In this document: piece by piece, positions 1 to 8,054 of the stretch
Position numbering within the stretch: the first letter of the stretch is position 1
How the letters are laid out: the number at the start of each line of letters is the position of its first letter
From: Proteobacteria bacterium UBA6908
GTDB taxonomy: Bacteria > Pseudomonadota > Gammaproteobacteria > Acidiferrobacterales > UBA6901
Reading direction: 5' to 3'
Assembly: GCA_002451085.1 (NCBI GenBank)
Contig: DKBE01000050.1
Location: forward strand, 1-22,673
DNA: 22,673 nucleotides
Program-made: the position numbers and the translations under genes
The notes under the pieces: model-generated
Seen by the model: only the letters and a program-made list of their open reading frames with translations
Told to the model about the DNA's origin: nothing
The model's database searches: none

Positions 1-1140
1 TATACCCTCGATGCCGAAGGTCGCGGCAGCCTGGCGGAGGCTGCCCGTGGAGCCAGCGCCGACGGCCCGCCGGTCGCGGTCGACGGCGATACCATCGCGG
101 TGATTCTCTACACCTCCGGCACCACCGGTCGTCCCAAGGGCGCGATGATTTCGCATGCCAACCTGGCATCCAATGCCCTTGCCCTGCACCAGGCCTGGGG
201 CTTTCGCGATGGCGACGTGTTGTTGCATGCGCTGCCGATCTTCCATATTCACGGCCTGTTCGTCGCCTGTCACACGGCGCTGCTCAATGCCAGTACCATG
301 CTGTTCCTGCCAAAGTTCGACGCCAAAACCGTCATCACCCTGTTACCGCGCGCCACAGTATTCATGGGGGTGCCAACCTTCTACACGCGCCTGCTGGCGG
401 ATCCGGCCTTCGGCAAAGTAACCTGCCGGACGATGCGGCTCTTTACCTGCGGCTCGGCACCGTTGCTGCCACAAACGTTCCATGAGTTTGAGCAGCGCAC
501 CGGCCACACCATCCTCGAACGCTACGGCATGACCGAAACCGGGATGAACACGTCCAACCCGCTCGACGGACCACGCCGACCGGGAACCGTCGGCCTGCCG
601 CTGACCGGGGTGGACGTGCGCATCGTGGACCGGCAGGATCACGAGGTGCCGGCCGGTGACACCGGCCAGCTGCTGGTGAAGGGCCAGAATGTGTTCAAGG
701 GCTACTGGCGGCTGCCGGACAAGACCGCCGAGGAATTCACCAACGATGGTTATTTCCGTACTGGAGATCTGGCGCGCATGGACCCCGACGGTTATATCGC
801 CATCGTTGGGCGTGCCAAGGACCTGATCATCTCCGGCGGCTTCAACATCTACCCGAAGGAAATCGAAGGCTATCTCGACAAGCTGGATGGCGTGCTGGAA
901 TCCGCCGTCGTTGGCGCAGCGCATCCGGATTTCGGCGAAGCGGTGGTCGCGGTGATTGTGCGCAAGCCGGATGGCGCGGCGCTCACCGAGGCCTCCGTGA
1001 TCACCGCGCTCAAGTCACAGATCGCCGGCTTCAAGGTGCCAAAGCGCGTGTTCTTTGTCGATGCCCTGCCGCGCAACACCATGGGCAAGGTGCAGAAGAA
1101 CCTGCTGCGCGATCAATACGCGGCGGCGTGCGGCGTTTAG
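1..1140 (+). CDS. matB: Malonyl-CoA synthetase (acyl-adenylating), 5' end cut off
   Basis: This ANL-superfamily enzyme would activate malonate to malonyl-CoA via malonyl-AMP in the cytoplasm. The reading frame is open from base 1, so the N-terminal part lies outside the window; 379 residues remain of a family usually near 500, so roughly the first quarter is missing. Visible motifs are the phosphate-binding loop YTSGTTGRPKG (about residues 37-47 of the fragment), ERYGMTETGMNTSNP (adenine and acyl recognition), the hinge region FRTGDLARMDPDGY, GRAKDLIISGGFNIYPKEIE, and the C-terminal PRNTMGKVQK carrying the catalytic lysine. The segments LLHALPIFHIHGLFVA and FLPKFDAKTVI resemble MatB/ACSF3 enzymes more than general acyl-CoA ligases; that specificity is recalled knowledge, not tested. 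It converges on lgt with 14 bp between stops. No malonate decarboxylase or transporter is visible nearby. Confidence 0.87.
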   Translation, partial: YTLDAEGRGSLAEAARGASADGPPVAVDGDTIAVILYTSGTTGRPKGAMISHANLASNALALHQAWGFRDGDVLLHALPIFHIHGLFVACHTALLNASTMLFLPKFDAKTVITLLPRATVFMGVPTFYTRLLADPAFGKVTCRTMRLFTCGSAPLLPQTFHEFEQRTGHTILERYGMTETGMNTSNPLDGPRRPGTVGLPLTGVDVRIVDRQDHEVPAGDTGQLLVKGQNVFKGYWRLPDKTAEEFTNDGYFRTGDLARMDPDGYIAIVGRAKDLIISGGFNIYPKEIEGYLDKLDGVLESAVVGAAHPDFGEAVVAVIVRKPDGAALTEASVITALKSQIAGFKVPKRVFFVDALPRNTMGKVQKNLLRDQYAAACGV

Positions 1141-1154
1141 CCCGTCCGAAACGA

Positions 1155-1946
1155 TCAGCTCGACGACGGCGTTGGCCTTTTCGTGGCCCAGACCAACAGA
1201 CCGATTCCAGCCAGAATCATCGGCAGACTCAACACCTGGCCCATGGTCACCCAGCCGAACGCCAGATAGCCGAGTTGCATATCGGGTTCGCGCACGAACT
1301 CGACCACGAACCGTGCCAGGCCGTAGCCGATGAGGAACATCCCGGAGACACTGCCGGTGGCGCGCGGTTTGCGGCTGAACCACCACAGCAGCGCAAACAG
1401 CGCCACGCCTTCGAGCGCCAGTTCATACAACTGCGAGGGATGGCGCGGCAGCGGCCCGCCGGTGCGGAACACCATCGCCCACGGCACATCGCTGACCTTG
1501 CCCCACAGCTCGTGATTGATGAAATTGCCGAGTCGGCCGAGCCCCAGTCCGATCGGCACCCATGGCGCGAAAAAGTCGGCGACCGTAAAGAATGTGCGAC
1601 CGGTCTTGCGCCCAAAGTAATACATGGCCAGCAATACGCCGATCAGCCCGCCGTGGAACGACATGCCGCCTTCCCAGACCTTGAGGGCATCGAGCGGATG
1701 ATTGGCGTAATGCGGCAGGTTGTAGAACAACATGTAGCCGATACGACCGCCGAGAATCACACCGAGCGCGCCGTAAAACACGAAGTCGCCGACCTCTTCC
1801 GGCTTCCAGCCGGAACCCGGCTGGCGGGCACGGCGGGAGGCGAGATACCACAGCGCCACCAACCCGATGACATACATGAGGCCATACCAGTGGATCTTGA
1901 GCGGACCCAGCTGGATGGCGACGGGATCGATGTTCGGGGCCAGCAT
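1155..1946 (-). CDS. lgt: Prolipoprotein diacylglyceryl transferase
   Basis: Lgt is an inner-membrane enzyme that moves the diacylglyceryl group of phosphatidylglycerol onto the lipobox cysteine of prolipoproteins, the first step of lipoprotein maturation. The 263-residue protein is of normal family length and has about seven hydrophobic segments. The Lgt signature is [13 protein letters not shown] (residues 137-149), with R138 matching the essential arginine; the conserved histidine is in MSFHGG (H98); the substrate-loop motif [15 protein letters not shown] follows. The start at 1946 is preferred because AAGGAG lies 6 bases upstream and the family N-terminus ([18 protein letters not shown]) begins there; a longer open frame upstream runs through rlmI. 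It sits 11 bp downstream of rlmI, and the ribosome-binding site overlaps the rlmI stop, so the two are probably translationally coupled. Confidence 0.96.
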   Translation of the reverse strand: MLAPNIDPVAIQLGPLKIHWYGLMYVIGLVALWYLASRRARQPGSGWKPEEVGDFVFYGALGVILGGRIGYMLFYNLPHYANHPLDALKVWEGGMSFHGGLIGVLLAMYYFGRKTGRTFFTVADFFAPWVPIGLGLGRLGNFINHELWGKVSDVPWAMVFRTGGPLPRHPSQLYELALEGVALFALLWWFSRKPRATGSVSGMFLIGYGLARFVVEFVREPDMQLGYLAFGWVTMGQVLSLPMILAGIGLLVWATKRPTPSSS

Positions 1947-1952
1947 GATTGA

Positions 1953-1958
1953 CTCCTT
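1953..1958 (-). promoter_or_regulatory. lgt ribosome-binding site overlapping rlmI stop
   Basis: On the minus strand the end of rlmI reads CTGAAGGAG: the TGA stop shares its last base with the AAGGAG of the lgt Shine-Dalgarno, which is 6 bases before the lgt ATG. This geometry fixes the lgt start and suggests that ribosomes finishing rlmI help load lgt. Confidence 0.75.
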
Positions 1959-3148
1959 CAGTTCGGCAATACGCGTGAGAAAAACGCCTTGAGATAGGCA
2001 GTCTCGGGAATCGCCGGGTGCACCGGATGGTCCGGACCCTGGTGACCTTCCTCGACAATCTGCAGACTGCGATCGAGATGGCGGCTGGTCTTCAGCAGCA
2101 GTTCGAGCAACGTGTCGCGCTCCAGATGATAGGAACACGAGCAGGAAACCAGAATCCCGTCCTTCGTCAGCAGCTGCATGGCCATCTGGTTGAGGCGCCG
2201 GTAGGCCTCGGTTCCTGCCTTCGTATCCTTGCGTCGCTTGATGAGCGCCGGCGGGTCCAGCACCACGACATCAAATTTTTCGCGTTCGTCACGCAAGGCC
2301 TTGAGCACCTCAAAGGCATCGCCTTCGCGGGTCATCACGCGCGCGGACACCCCGTTGTGGGCAGCATTGCGTACCACCCCTTCCAGGGCCAGTGCCGAGC
2401 TGTCGACGCACAACACCGCGTCGGCGCCGGCGACCGCCGCCTGCACACCCCAGCCACCGATATAACTGAATACGTCGAGCACGCGCCGGCCCTTCACATA
2501 CGGCGCGAGTCGCGCACGGTTCAGGCGATGATCGTAGAACCAGCCGGTCTTCTGGCCGAGCGCCAACGGAGCCTCGAAACGACAGCCATTCTCCTCCAGG
2601 GCCACCCACTCCGGCGGCGCGCCAAGCGCGGCTTCGACATAGCTCGGCAACTGTTCGAGTGCACGCATCGAGGTATCGTTGCGCAACAGAATGCTGCGCG
2701 GTTTCAGCACCTTTTCGAGTGCGGCGATCACCGCAGGCCGCTCCCGCTCCATGCCGGCGGTGGTGAACTGCGCGACCAGGTCGTCACCGTAGCGATCCAC
2801 CACCAGGCCGGGTAGCAGATCGCTGTCGCCGAACGCCAACCGGTAGTACGGCCGGTCAAACAACCGTTCGCGCAGGCTGAGGGCAATCTTCAGGCGATGG
2901 GTGAGCAGCGATTGGTCCAGTTGATAGGCCGGGTCGCGCGACACCAGGCGCGCGCAAATCAATGTATGCGGATTGACGTAACCAGTGCCCAGCGGCTTGC
3001 CGTTGGCTTCTTCGAGCAGGCAAGGCTCGCCCGGCTCGAACTGCTCGAGCGGCGTCGCCTTCGTGTCCACTTCATTGCTGAACACCCAGGTGTGCCCGGC
3101 ATGCAGGCGCCGGTCTTCGTGCTTTTTGAGTCGCAGGGGCTTGAGCAT
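1958..3148 (-). CDS. rlmI: 23S rRNA m5C1962 methyltransferase RlmI
   Basis: RlmI uses S-adenosylmethionine to methylate C1962 of 23S rRNA. The protein is 396 residues, the same length as E. coli RlmI. Layout: N-terminal PUA-type RNA-binding domain (about 1-75), a linker/EEHEE region, then a class I methyltransferase domain. Motif I is [14 protein letters not shown] (221-234), motif IV is [12 protein letters not shown] (297-308), and the catalytic cysteine region is SCSCSYHL (335-342). The start at 3148 gives the canonical [21 protein letters not shown] opening; the longer frame extends into the upstream gene and is rejected. A perfect hairpin stands 4 bases before the ATG and holds the only purine-rich ribosome-binding candidate (GAAGG), so initiation may be structure-dependent. 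It lies between an ArnT-like gene (47 bp upstream) and lgt (11 bp downstream). Confidence 0.94.
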   Translation of the reverse strand: MLKPLRLKKHEDRRLHAGHTWVFSNEVDTKATPLEQFEPGEPCLLEEANGKPLGTGYVNPHTLICARLVSRDPAYQLDQSLLTHRLKIALSLRERLFDRPYYRLAFGDSDLLPGLVVDRYGDDLVAQFTTAGMERERPAVIAALEKVLKPRSILLRNDTSMRALEQLPSYVEAALGAPPEWVALEENGCRFEAPLALGQKTGWFYDHRLNRARLAPYVKGRRVLDVFSYIGGWGVQAAVAGADAVLCVDSSALALEGVVRNAAHNGVSARVMTREGDAFEVLKALRDEREKFDVVVLDPPALIKRRKDTKAGTEAYRRLNQMAMQLLTKDGILVSCSCSYHLERDTLLELLLKTSRHLDRSLQIVEEGHQGPDHPVHPAIPETAYLKAFFSRVLPN

Positions 3149-3152
3149 GGAG

Positions 3153-3172
3153 GCGCCTTCGGAGGAAGGCGC
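3153..3172 (-). promoter_or_regulatory. Perfect hairpin in rlmI leader, sequesters SD
   Basis: The minus-strand RNA would read GCGCCUUC-CUCC-GAAGGCGC: an 8-bp perfect stem with a 4-base loop, ending 4 bases before the rlmI ATG. The GAAGG that would serve as Shine-Dalgarno lies in the 3' arm. Seen directly; the regulatory role is inference. Confidence 0.5.
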
Positions 3173-3180
3173 AGTATAAC

Positions 3181-3198
3181 TGATCCGCAGGCGGATCA
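3181..3198 (-). terminator. Hairpin at end of ArnT-like gene, no U-tract
   Basis: TGATCCGC-AG-GCGGATCA is an 8-bp perfect inverted repeat with a 2-base centre, spanning the TGA stop of the ArnT-like gene. No run of T follows on the minus strand, so it may be a weak or factor-assisted terminator, an mRNA-stability hairpin, or an operator. The sequence TATACT (a possible -10) follows a few bases downstream toward rlmI. Confidence 0.35.
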
Positions 3199-5010
3199 GG
3201 GCGAAGCCGGAAGGTGGCTGGCCGCCGCCGCGGCATCCGCCAGCCCGGTTGTCGACCAGAGTCGCAGGCGAGTGTCGGTATATTCCTGATCGAACAGCGG
3301 CGTGGTCCCGGCGGTGCGTGGTTGCCAATTTTCAACGGTCGTGACGACGATCGCGTCCGGGTGCGCGATGACCCACGTCTCCGCCTCGCTGGCCGATACC
3401 TGTACCAGCGGGTGAGACAGGCGGCCGTGGAAATGAAACTGCCCGGTATACGGACCCACATGGGCGACGGTCTGGCCCTGCTGCTGGGCGCTGGCGATTT
3501 TTTGCGCCGCGGCCTGCACGTGATGACGATCATTGAACTGCCAACCGAGCGCCAGCAACGCCAGCGTGGTGAGCACCGAGACCGTGACCGTCATGTTGGT
3601 CACCCGTTGCGACAGGGATGGCAGTGGCAACGATCCAGCCGCCACGCCAACGACAATGATAGCCGCGCCCACAAACGGCGACAGCTGCCACAGGACGTCC
3701 GGCAGGAATTCGACGCGCGGCAGCTTGGGCAACACCGCCAGCACGCCACCGAGCAACATGAGCGGAAAGACCATGCTCGTCGCCAGGCGGCTGTGGTCAT
3801 GCTTTTCGAGCCTGTCGTCCAGCACCAGCCATGCCGCGGCCAGGAAAAACGCCGGGGCCAGCGGCAACAGCAACTGCGGTTGGCGCACCGGTGACAACAG
3901 AAATACGGCCACGGTCACCGTTCCCCACAGCATGCAAAACGTCAGGCCGTTGCTGATCGGCTCGCGGCGGATGTCCCACAGGCGCACCCACGGCAGCGGC
4001 CACAGCGACCAGGGGAACGCCACCGCCGGTAGCAGTACCAGCAACCACCACCACGGACGCGCGCCGTCGTAGAGATCAAGCGCATGGCTGGCGAACGGTG
4101 CGCTGAGCAACGGCGCCAGAGTCGCGACCTTGACGCGGGCGGCGGCCGGCACAAACCAGAGCGCGAAGATCCCGAAGGCCAGCACCACCGCCTTGAACAG
4201 ATCGGCGTACCAGTACGACCACGGCATGGTGCGCGTGCCGCCGGTCCACAGCGGGGCCAGCAACGCTATCGGCAGCACATACAGCAGGATCAGGCTGCCA
4301 CTGGCCAGCAACCCAAGCCCGAGCTCCAGGCCAAGCAGCAGCCACACCCGCTGGTCGCGGGTGCGCCACATCCACAGCAAGGCGTGCACGGCCAGCAGCG
4401 TGAAAAACACTGTCAGGAAATCCGGCGTCAGCAACGTGGTTGAGGCCAGCCAGTAGAAACTGCCGAGCAGCACGAATGGCACGCGCCGCGCCCAGGGTTC
4501 CTCGCTCGGCCACAGCAATGCCGCGACGCGCGGCGCAATGAACAGGCTGGCCAGCATGAACAGCGCCGGGATCAGGCGCGGCCACCACTCCTGCACACCG
4601 GCAGCCGACCAGCCCAGTTGCACCAGCCAGAAGAACATCGGCGCCACCGACGTGGGGGAACCGTTCAGGTGCGGCACCAGCAGATCGTGCCGCGCCCACA
4701 TTTCCCAGGCAATCGCCAGAAACCGGGTCTCGTCGGTCGGCCATGCCGTGCGCGTGGCCAGTGCCGCGACAACTGCCAGCAGGGCCAGCCCGGTAACCGC
4801 AACACGCAACATGAAATTTCGCCACCAGGGCATGGCCGCCAGCGGTTTCTTCTGCTTGTGCACGGACGGCCCGACCGGTGTCACCCCACCCAACTCGATT
4901 TCCTCGACCACGAAATCCTTCAGGTTGCGCAAGGTCGAGTCGGTTGGGCGCGCGGTCGACCGATCCGCGCGAGGCGGTTTTTTCGGGTCGTGGCGACGGT
5001 CTTTGGTCAT
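3196..5010 (-). CDS. ArnT-like (GT83/PMT-type) membrane glycosyltransferase
   Basis: The protein is 604 residues with about a dozen hydrophobic segments and resembles ArnT and related GT-C enzymes, which move a sugar from a polyprenyl-phosphate donor onto lipid A or another envelope acceptor on the periplasmic side. The first periplasmic loop has TDETRFLAIAWEM (residues 92-104), matching the DE-(T)RYA-REM catalytic signature, followed by LLVPHLNG. A second conserved aspartate is in LTPDFL. The usual Lys-Pro-Pro-x-x-x-W segment is replaced by SVAPMFFW (121-128), so the lysine is absent. A hydrophilic 60-residue N-terminal extension precedes the first membrane helix, which is unusual. The ATG at 5010 is chosen over a TTG six bases upstream; neither has a strong Shine-Dalgarno. 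A 7-codon frame ends at its ATG (see findings). The acceptor cannot be told from sequence. Confidence 0.75.
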   Translation of the reverse strand: MTKDRRHDPKKPPRADRSTARPTDSTLRNLKDFVVEEIELGGVTPVGPSVHKQKKPLAAMPWWRNFMLRVAVTGLALLAVVAALATRTAWPTDETRFLAIAWEMWARHDLLVPHLNGSPTSVAPMFFWLVQLGWSAAGVQEWWPRLIPALFMLASLFIAPRVAALLWPSEEPWARRVPFVLLGSFYWLASTTLLTPDFLTVFFTLLAVHALLWMWRTRDQRVWLLLGLELGLGLLASGSLILLYVLPIALLAPLWTGGTRTMPWSYWYADLFKAVVLAFGIFALWFVPAAARVKVATLAPLLSAPFASHALDLYDGARPWWWLLVLLPAVAFPWSLWPLPWVRLWDIRREPISNGLTFCMLWGTVTVAVFLLSPVRQPQLLLPLAPAFFLAAAWLVLDDRLEKHDHSRLATSMVFPLMLLGGVLAVLPKLPRVEFLPDVLWQLSPFVGAAIIVVGVAAGSLPLPSLSQRVTNMTVTVSVLTTLALLALGWQFNDRHHVQAAAQKIASAQQQGQTVAHVGPYTGQFHFHGRLSHPLVQVSASEAETWVIAHPDAIVVTTVENWQPRTAGTTPLFDQEYTDTRLRLWSTTGLADAAAAASHLPASP

Positions 5011-5030
5011 GAACAAAGGGTCAACAGCAT
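5007..5030 (-). other. Possible 7-codon leader frame (MLLTLCS) overlapping next start
   Basis: On the minus strand AAGGA is followed 4 bases later by an ATG opening a 7-codon frame whose stop overlaps the ArnT-like start as ATGA. The Shine-Dalgarno serves this mini-frame better than the main gene. It may load ribosomes onto the main gene by coupling, or be chance; no comparative data are available. Confidence 0.25.
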
Positions 5031-5084
5031 GTGATCCTTATTACAGTAGCACCGGGCGGGACACCTGCGCATTACCGCCGCACT

Positions 5085-5837
5085 TCATGGCCGGACCGGT
5101 GGCACAAACCACCAGACTGCAGCCGTGCCGGCGGACAACAGGCAAACAATTACCGGTGCGGCCGGCAAATCGGCGATAAACGACAGACCCAGGCCGATTG
5201 TGTAAGACGCCGCTCCCAGTACGTATCCGGCCGGCAGTCGCCAAGGTGGCCGCACGCGGCTGACCGCCAGTGCCGGCAAGATCAGGCTGGCGAACACCAG
5301 GTAGACACCGACCATCTGCACCGACAGCGTGACACTGAGGGCAAACAACGGATAGAAACCGGCACGCCCCAGACGGACGCGCATACCGAACCACAGCGCC
5401 AGCACCACGGCCGCCACGATGGCCGCTGGCACGAGCTGTGCCGGGGCCACCCACAGGATCTGGCCTTCGAGAATGTCGCGCAAATGTTCGGCACCATGCG
5501 GATTCTTGTTCAGCAGCAATAACGCGAGGCTCGCGGCCAGCACAAACAAAGACCCGATCAACGGCTCCTGCTGGTCGGGAAAGCGCCGTTCCAGCCACGC
5601 GAGCAGCGCGGCGCCGGCCAGCGCGGCGCCGACAGCGACGCCCTGCACCAGCAGGCCATGTGCCTCGAACCCGATGGTTTCGGCCACGATCACACCCAGC
5701 ACGGCGACCTGCGCCAGCGCCAGGTCGATGAACACGATGCCGCGCTTCAATACCTCCTGACCGAGCGGTACGTGCGTGGCCAGCACGATGAGCGCGGCGA
5801 GGAGCGCCGGCATCAGCACCTCCAGCTCAATTGTCAT
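5085..5837 (-). CDS. Metal (zinc/manganese-type) ABC transporter permease, ZnuB-like
   Basis: This 250-residue, highly hydrophobic protein is an ABC-3 family permease, expected to form a homodimeric inner-membrane channel receiving a divalent metal from the periplasmic binding protein. Several membrane segments are visible; the N-terminal region HVPLGQEVLKRGIVFIDLALAQ (residues 22 onward) is the typical ABC-3 segment, and MVGVYLVFASLILPALA is the conserved segment near the ATPase-coupling region. Its ATG overlaps the stop of the upstream binding-protein gene as ATGA, so the two are translationally coupled. The usual third component, an ABC ATPase, is absent from both sides: downstream is the ArnT-like gene and upstream of the block is a PAP2 phosphatase. 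Metal specificity is inferred from the family only. Confidence 0.87.
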   Translation of the reverse strand: MTIELEVLMPALLAALIVLATHVPLGQEVLKRGIVFIDLALAQVAVLGVIVAETIGFEAHGLLVQGVAVGAALAGAALLAWLERRFPDQQEPLIGSLFVLAASLALLLLNKNPHGAEHLRDILEGQILWVAPAQLVPAAIVAAVVLALWFGMRVRLGRAGFYPLFALSVTLSVQMVGVYLVFASLILPALAVSRVRPPWRLPAGYVLGAASYTIGLGLSFIADLPAAPVIVCLLSAGTAAVWWFVPPVRP

Positions 5838-6733
5838 GGCACCACCTTTCGCAGCCGTGCCAGCGTGACATCGAAGAGACTGAACAGGTCGGTGGCCCCC
5901 TCGGCGCCAACGGTGTACGGCAGGACGAGTGCCGGCAGGCGTGCGCGTTCGCTCAACCACTCGCTGGCACGTGCATCCTCGTACGGTGTGCGCAGCACAG
6001 CGCGCGCCGGCTGGCTGGCAAGCCGCTCCAGCAGCTGGGCAAGGTGCGCCGCGGTCGGGGGAAGACCCGGTTTGGGTTCGAGCACACCGGCCTCCTTCAG
6101 TCCCAGCCAGTGTTCGAGATACACAAAGCTGCGGTGGTGATACACCACCGGCAGGCCCTTGAGCGGCGCCGCCTCGCGTTGCCAGCGAACCAGTGCCTCG
6201 TTCCAGCGCGCGGCAAACTGCGTGAGGCCCTGCTGATAGTGTGCCGCGTGTGACGGGTCGAGCGCGGCCAGCCGCGCGGCCAGCGACTCCGCCACGCGCG
6301 CGATATTGCGCGGGTCCAGGTGTAAGTGCGGGTTACCTTCCGGGTGCACATCGCCTTGCGCGCGATCGACCCGCTTCGGCACTTCCAGCAACGTCACCGC
6401 GCTGGCCGCTTCAAAGTAACCAGGCTGGCCGGGCTGCACCTGGCCATTGCCGGCACTGCGCAACAACGCCGGCAACCAGCCGATTTCCAGTCCGGCACCG
6501 GTACAGACCAGCAAATCGGCGCGCCGCAACTTGGCGATCAGGCTCGGACGCGCCTCGATGCGATGCGGGTCCTGCAGGGCCGTCGTGGCACTGTACGCGT
6601 CAACGGTGTTGCCTCCCAGCTCGTCAACGAGCGCTTTCCATTCCGGCTCGCAGGTAAAGACGCGGAGCGCGGCGTGCGCAGGCACAGCGGCCAGCAGCAG
6701 AAACAACATCGACAACCATTTCAGTACTTTCAT
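5834..6733 (-). CDS. Metal ABC transporter substrate-binding protein, ZnuA/TroA-like
   Basis: The 299-residue protein has a Sec signal peptide (MKVLKWLSMLFLLLAAVPAHA, cleavage near residue 21) and the cluster A-I (TroA/ZnuA) fold, which captures zinc or manganese in the periplasm. Likely ligands are H57 in QDPHRIEARPS, H136 or H138 in GNPHLHLDPRN, H199 or H200 in YHHRSF, and an acidic residue near D282. It lacks the long His-rich loop of classical ZnuA. The start is supported by AGGAG seven bases upstream of the ATG. Its stop overlaps the permease start. Upstream lies a predicted outer-membrane barrel, giving a plausible path across both membranes. GDVHPEGNPHLH is typical of a binding-protein subgroup common in gammaproteobacteria (recalled, not searched). 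Confidence 0.88.
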   Translation of the reverse strand: MKVLKWLSMLFLLLAAVPAHAALRVFTCEPEWKALVDELGGNTVDAYSATTALQDPHRIEARPSLIAKLRRADLLVCTGAGLEIGWLPALLRSAGNGQVQPGQPGYFEAASAVTLLEVPKRVDRAQGDVHPEGNPHLHLDPRNIARVAESLAARLAALDPSHAAHYQQGLTQFAARWNEALVRWQREAAPLKGLPVVYHHRSFVYLEHWLGLKEAGVLEPKPGLPPTAAHLAQLLERLASQPARAVLRTPYEDARASEWLSERARLPALVLPYTVGAEGATDLFSLFDVTLARLRKVVP

Positions 6734-6798
6734 CTCAATTCTCCTGGAACCGCTGGCGACCCATCGGGACGCTGCGCGTATAACCTGACCACAGAACT

Positions 6799-7986
6799 TC
6801 AGAACGCATGCGCGCCGTGCGCGCCAAGGCTCATGACGTACTGCACGAACAATTCATTTCCGGAAGCCGGTTGCGAGTGGTCACGGGTGTACTGCACTCG
6901 CACACGGCTGAACTCGCTGTGTGACCAGTCGATCATCACGCTTGCCCGCCGCGGCGTGTGTCCGAGCGTGTCCAGCAGTGCCGCGTTGGCGCCGGCCTGA
7001 AGATCGTCGGCGCGGACCTGATCATAACGCGTGCCGATACGCCATTGCGGCATGAATTGCCAGACAGCCTGTGCATACCAGCCGGAATGGGTAGCACGAT
7101 AGGTGTCCGTGACCGGTGCGCCGAGGATGCCGTTCACATCGGCAGTGAACTGACCGTCTTCGCTGCGGCGCAAATACTCGGCCTGGAACTTGAAATTCTG
7201 CTGCCTTGGATTGCCGTGAGGAGACCATTTCCAGACGACATCGACAATCGCCACCCGGCTGTCGCCACTGAAGGCGTCCGGGGCCAGATCGATATTCCCG
7301 GACTGGCGACCGGCGGCCTGCGCACGCAGGAACGATAGCCCGGCTCGCCACGCATGGCTCGTGCCGATGTCACCACCCACATGTGCAAACAACGTGGCGG
7401 CTCCCTGACCATCGTTGGCGTCGCCGCCAGCCGGATAGTTCGCGCCGCGCAACCACTCACCGCCGATTTCCAGAAACAGATCGGTCGGCGCCACCCAGGT
7501 CACGCGCGCGCCATCGTCGGCATAGCGGTTGGCGAGCAGCGCGCGGTATGGCAACGCCGTGTCGACAAAATCCCAGGTGTGCGGATGCTGGCTATTGAGA
7601 TAACCGATGCCGGAGAGGAATCGTCCGGCCCGCACCGTCAGGCCGGAGGCCAGTCCCAGCGTCTGGATGTAGGCCTCTTCCACGGCAATTTCATTCTGCG
7701 GCGACACAGCGGCCGTGAACTGGCCGTAGAACAGATCGTCCACATTGGCGCTCAGAATCAGCTCCGACTCGGCTAGCGCCAGGCCGCGCAGCCCGGGACT
7801 GCTCTCGGCACCGAGCGGAAAACCGGGAATGGCGTAGGTATCCGGATCGTTACTCAGTGAGGCGAACTGACCGGACAGTATCATCGAAATGTCCGGATTG
7901 AATCCGGGCCGGGCGCCAGAAACCATTTCCTCGGCCAGAACGGCGCCGGGCAACATCAACAGCAACACGAAATAGTGATAACGCAT
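6799..7986 (-). CDS. Putative outer-membrane beta-barrel (porin-like) protein of metal cluster
   Basis: The 395-residue protein starts with a signal peptide (MRYHYFVLLLMLPGAVLA) and then shows alternating hydrophobic/polar strands with many aromatic residues, as in LFLEIGGEWLRG, FKFQAEYLRR and GWYAQAVWQF. Its last residues are SLGAHGAHAF, ending in the phenylalanine typical of barrels assembled by BAM. I see no TonB plug domain, so it resembles a plug-less porin rather than a full receptor. The ATG at 7986 is chosen because it directly begins the signal peptide and has GGAGAG seven bases upstream; a longer frame adds nine residues and would spoil the signal. Placed between the small His/Cys protein and the ZnuA-like gene, it may admit metal ions or chelates; this is inference from context. 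The exact family is not recognised. Confidence 0.65.
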   Translation of the reverse strand: MRYHYFVLLLMLPGAVLAEEMVSGARPGFNPDISMILSGQFASLSNDPDTYAIPGFPLGAESSPGLRGLALAESELILSANVDDLFYGQFTAAVSPQNEIAVEEAYIQTLGLASGLTVRAGRFLSGIGYLNSQHPHTWDFVDTALPYRALLANRYADDGARVTWVAPTDLFLEIGGEWLRGANYPAGGDANDGQGAATLFAHVGGDIGTSHAWRAGLSFLRAQAAGRQSGNIDLAPDAFSGDSRVAIVDVVWKWSPHGNPRQQNFKFQAEYLRRSEDGQFTADVNGILGAPVTDTYRATHSGWYAQAVWQFMPQWRIGTRYDQVRADDLQAGANAALLDTLGHTPRRASVMIDWSHSEFSRVRVQYTRDHSQPASGNELFVQYVMSLGAHGAHAF

Positions 7987-8003
7987 GATGGCTCTCCACA
8001 ACG

Positions 8004-8024
8004 GCCACGGCACAGGGCCGTGGC
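8004..8024 (-). repeat. Hairpin 1 between small protein and barrel gene
   Basis: GCCACGGC-ACAGG-GCCGTGGC is an 8-bp perfect inverted repeat in the 68-bp gap before the barrel gene. No U-run follows. It could be an attenuator or mRNA-processing/stability element. Confidence 0.45.
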
Positions 8025-8032
8025 ATGATCAG

Positions 8033-8049
8033 GCGTGCCGCAGGCACGC
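8033..8049 (-). repeat. Hairpin 2 between small protein and barrel gene
   Basis: GCGTGCC-GCA-GGCACGC is a 7-bp perfect inverted repeat with a 3-base loop, 8 bp from hairpin 1 and 5 bp beyond the stop of the small-protein gene. The pair fills most of the gap. Confidence 0.45.
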
Positions 8050-8054
8050 ATCGG

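Noticed and set aside
1947..2138. N-terminal extension of the lgt frame
   Set aside because: It runs antiparallel to nothing but lies inside rlmI in another frame; the ATG at 1946 has a good ribosome site and the family N-terminus.
2018..2815. 265-residue plus-strand frame opposite rlmI
   Set aside because: Gln/His/Arg-rich mirror of a well-supported gene in high-GC DNA; no family motif.
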